Part shown: positions 63,236-64,000 of the stretch, in pieces
How positions within the stretch are numbered: the stretch's first letter is position 1
Layout of the letters: each line of letters starts with the position of its first letter
NCBI GenBank assembly: GCA_022767125.1
Contig: JALEPZ010000030.1
Location: 1 to 64,000 of the forward strand
Source: Phocaeicola plebeius
Lineage (GTDB): Bacteria; Bacteroidota; Bacteroidia; Bacteroidales; Bacteroidaceae
Reading direction: 5' to 3'
Length of the DNA stretch: 64,000 bases
Program-made: the position numbers and the translations under genes
The notes under the pieces: generated by a model
Database searches by the model: none
What the model saw: the letters and a program-made list of their open reading frames with translations, nothing else
Told to the model about the DNA's origin: nothing

Positions 63236-64000
63236 TTATTTCCGAAATTTCAAGAAATGCCGTTTCTCCCGCTTGGCAGTATTCTTTTCTGAGGGGCCAT
63301 AACCATACCCGTAACCATAGCCGTACTTGTAACCATACTTATAACCATAACGAGGCAGGATGCGGGTTCCATTCAAGATAAGGCTTAAATGCTTATAACG
63401 TCCGGACTGAACGTTGTTCTCCAAGTCCGGTATGTTCTTACGTTCGAACAGACCGGCACGGATGATGTACAGCGTGCGGTCCACATAGCGTTCAATAATA
63501 CTGGTATCGGCCATACTGTTGGCTGGAGGACAATCAATGAAAATGAAATCGTAGCGTGGACGAACCTCCTGAATCAGCTTGGGCAACTGGTTGGACGACA
63601 ACAATTCGGTGGGATTGGGAGGAATGATGCCGACGGGAAGGATATCCAACGTAGGATAGGATATCTGCTTGACCAACAAATGTTCCAAGTTTTCGTCCTG
63701 TCCACTCAGATAGCTGCTCAGACCGATTTTTGGACATCCCCAGCTATGAGAAGCGGAAGCCCTGCGAAGGTCGCCGTCAATATACAGGACACTACGTCCT
63801 TTGATGGCCAATGCAACAGCCAGATTCATGGACACGAACGTTTTACCGGCACCTGCCGAATGAGAAGTGAACAGGTAAACGTTCTCGTGGTGAGCACTTC
63901 CTTCTGTCATAAATTCCAAATGGCTGCGAATGACACGGAACGATTCGTTCAGCATATCCTGACTACCATGTTCCACTACCACCTTACGGGGCTCTAAGCG
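63236..64000 (-). CDS. Polysaccharide tyrosine autokinase (Wzc/BY-kinase), C-terminal part
   Basis: The last 254 residues of a BY-kinase; the frame stays open to the right edge (RLEPRKVVVEHGSQ), so the N-terminal membrane part lies beyond it. Kinase motifs are SHSAGAGKTFVSMNLA (Walker A), VLYIDGDLRRA (Walker A') and YDFIFIDCPPANSM (Walker B). The C-terminal tail carries nine tyrosines alternating with Gly or Lys, then SEKN and a basic end. Autophosphorylation of this cluster regulates chain length and export of the polysaccharide. It is upstream of wzx and is the first gene of the locus visible here. Confidence 0.94.
   Translation of the reverse strand, partial: RLEPRKVVVEHGSQDMLNESFRVIRSHLEFMTEGSAHHENVYLFTSHSAGAGKTFVSMNLAVALAIKGRSVLYIDGDLRRASASHSWGCPKIGLSSYLSGQDENLEHLLVKQISYPTLDILPVGIIPPNPTELLSSNQLPKLIQEVRPRYDFIFIDCPPANSMADTSIIERYVDRTLYIIRAGLFERKNIPDLENNVQSGRYKHLSLILNGTRILPRYGYKYGYKYGYGYGYGYGPSEKNTAKREKRHFLKFRK
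63297..63352 (-). repeat. Hexanucleotide-type tandem repeat encoding the tyrosine cluster
   Basis: Alternating Tyr and Gly/Lys codons give near-tandem six-base units (TATGGT, TATGGG, TACGGC, TACAAG types on the minus strand). Unit gain or loss would keep frame and change the number of phospho-acceptor tyrosines. Confidence 0.7.

Noticed and set aside
1..64000. CRISPR arrays, complete insertion sequences, prophage genes, rRNA genes or known riboswitches
   Set aside because: I found no regularly spaced repeats, no transposase with terminal repeats, no phage structural genes, no rRNA and no riboswitch core that I could recognise anywhere in the window.

Overview
The window looks like the chromosome of a Bacteroidales bacterium, most likely a Bacteroidaceae member on the GC-rich side. 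The evidence is two SusC/SusD pairs, promoters of the Bacteroidetes type (TTTG, about 19 bases, TAnnTTTG) with little Shine-Dalgarno signal, a fused MurF-alanine racemase, GSCFA and LruC proteins, an ExbB/ExbD/TonB system with the four-helix protein found in this phylum, and the 67K form of SppA. I cannot name the species from sequence alone.

Layout. 1-3.2 kb: end of thymidylate synthase with dihydrofolate reductase, an Lrp/AsnC regulator, a secreted M64 peptidase and an acetyltransferase. 3.2-8.6 kb (minus strand): a Ton energising operon (exbB, four-helix protein, two exbD), tRNA-Ser, TatD hydrolase, polyprenyl synthase and TonB. 8.7-11.5 kb (plus): cmk, ispH, pfkA and a strong terminator. 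11.5-17.1 kb: SusC/SusD pair 1, flanked by repeats; its promoter lies between two perfect 17-base inverted repeats. 17.1-21.5 kb (minus): a complete polyamine-type ABC transporter, potABCD. 21.7-29 kb: an Rpn-type nuclease, an AraC regulator, an acetyltransferase, a CE7 esterase, MurF-Alr and a GSCFA protein. 29.2-38.1 kb (plus): SusC/SusD pair 2, dxs and trkA. 38.1-43.1 kb (minus): tRNA-Phe and the operon sppA-lpxK-pnp-thiL.

43.2-64 kb (minus, running off the right edge) is one surface-polysaccharide locus. It holds a BY-kinase, Wzx flippase, six glycosyltransferases, an acyltransferase, a CapK-like adenylate-forming protein, a glycerophosphotransferase-like protein, an EpsG-type polymerase and a TviB-type UDP-sugar dehydrogenase. 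It ends with an initiating sugar-phosphate transferase, an aminotransferase and a 4,6-dehydratase. Its last two genes encode an OmpA-like outer-membrane protein and a LruC lipoprotein. The predicted chemistry (a 4-amino-6-deoxy sugar to start the chain, an acidic sugar, perhaps a glycerol phosphate) suggests a polymer carrying both charges.

The strongest unexpected signal is the putative invertible promoter in front of SusC 1 (11744-11916). It is drawn here in the ON orientation, and no recombinase lies nearby. Three dispersed repeat families also sit in the intergenic gaps, mostly at the 3' ends of operons.
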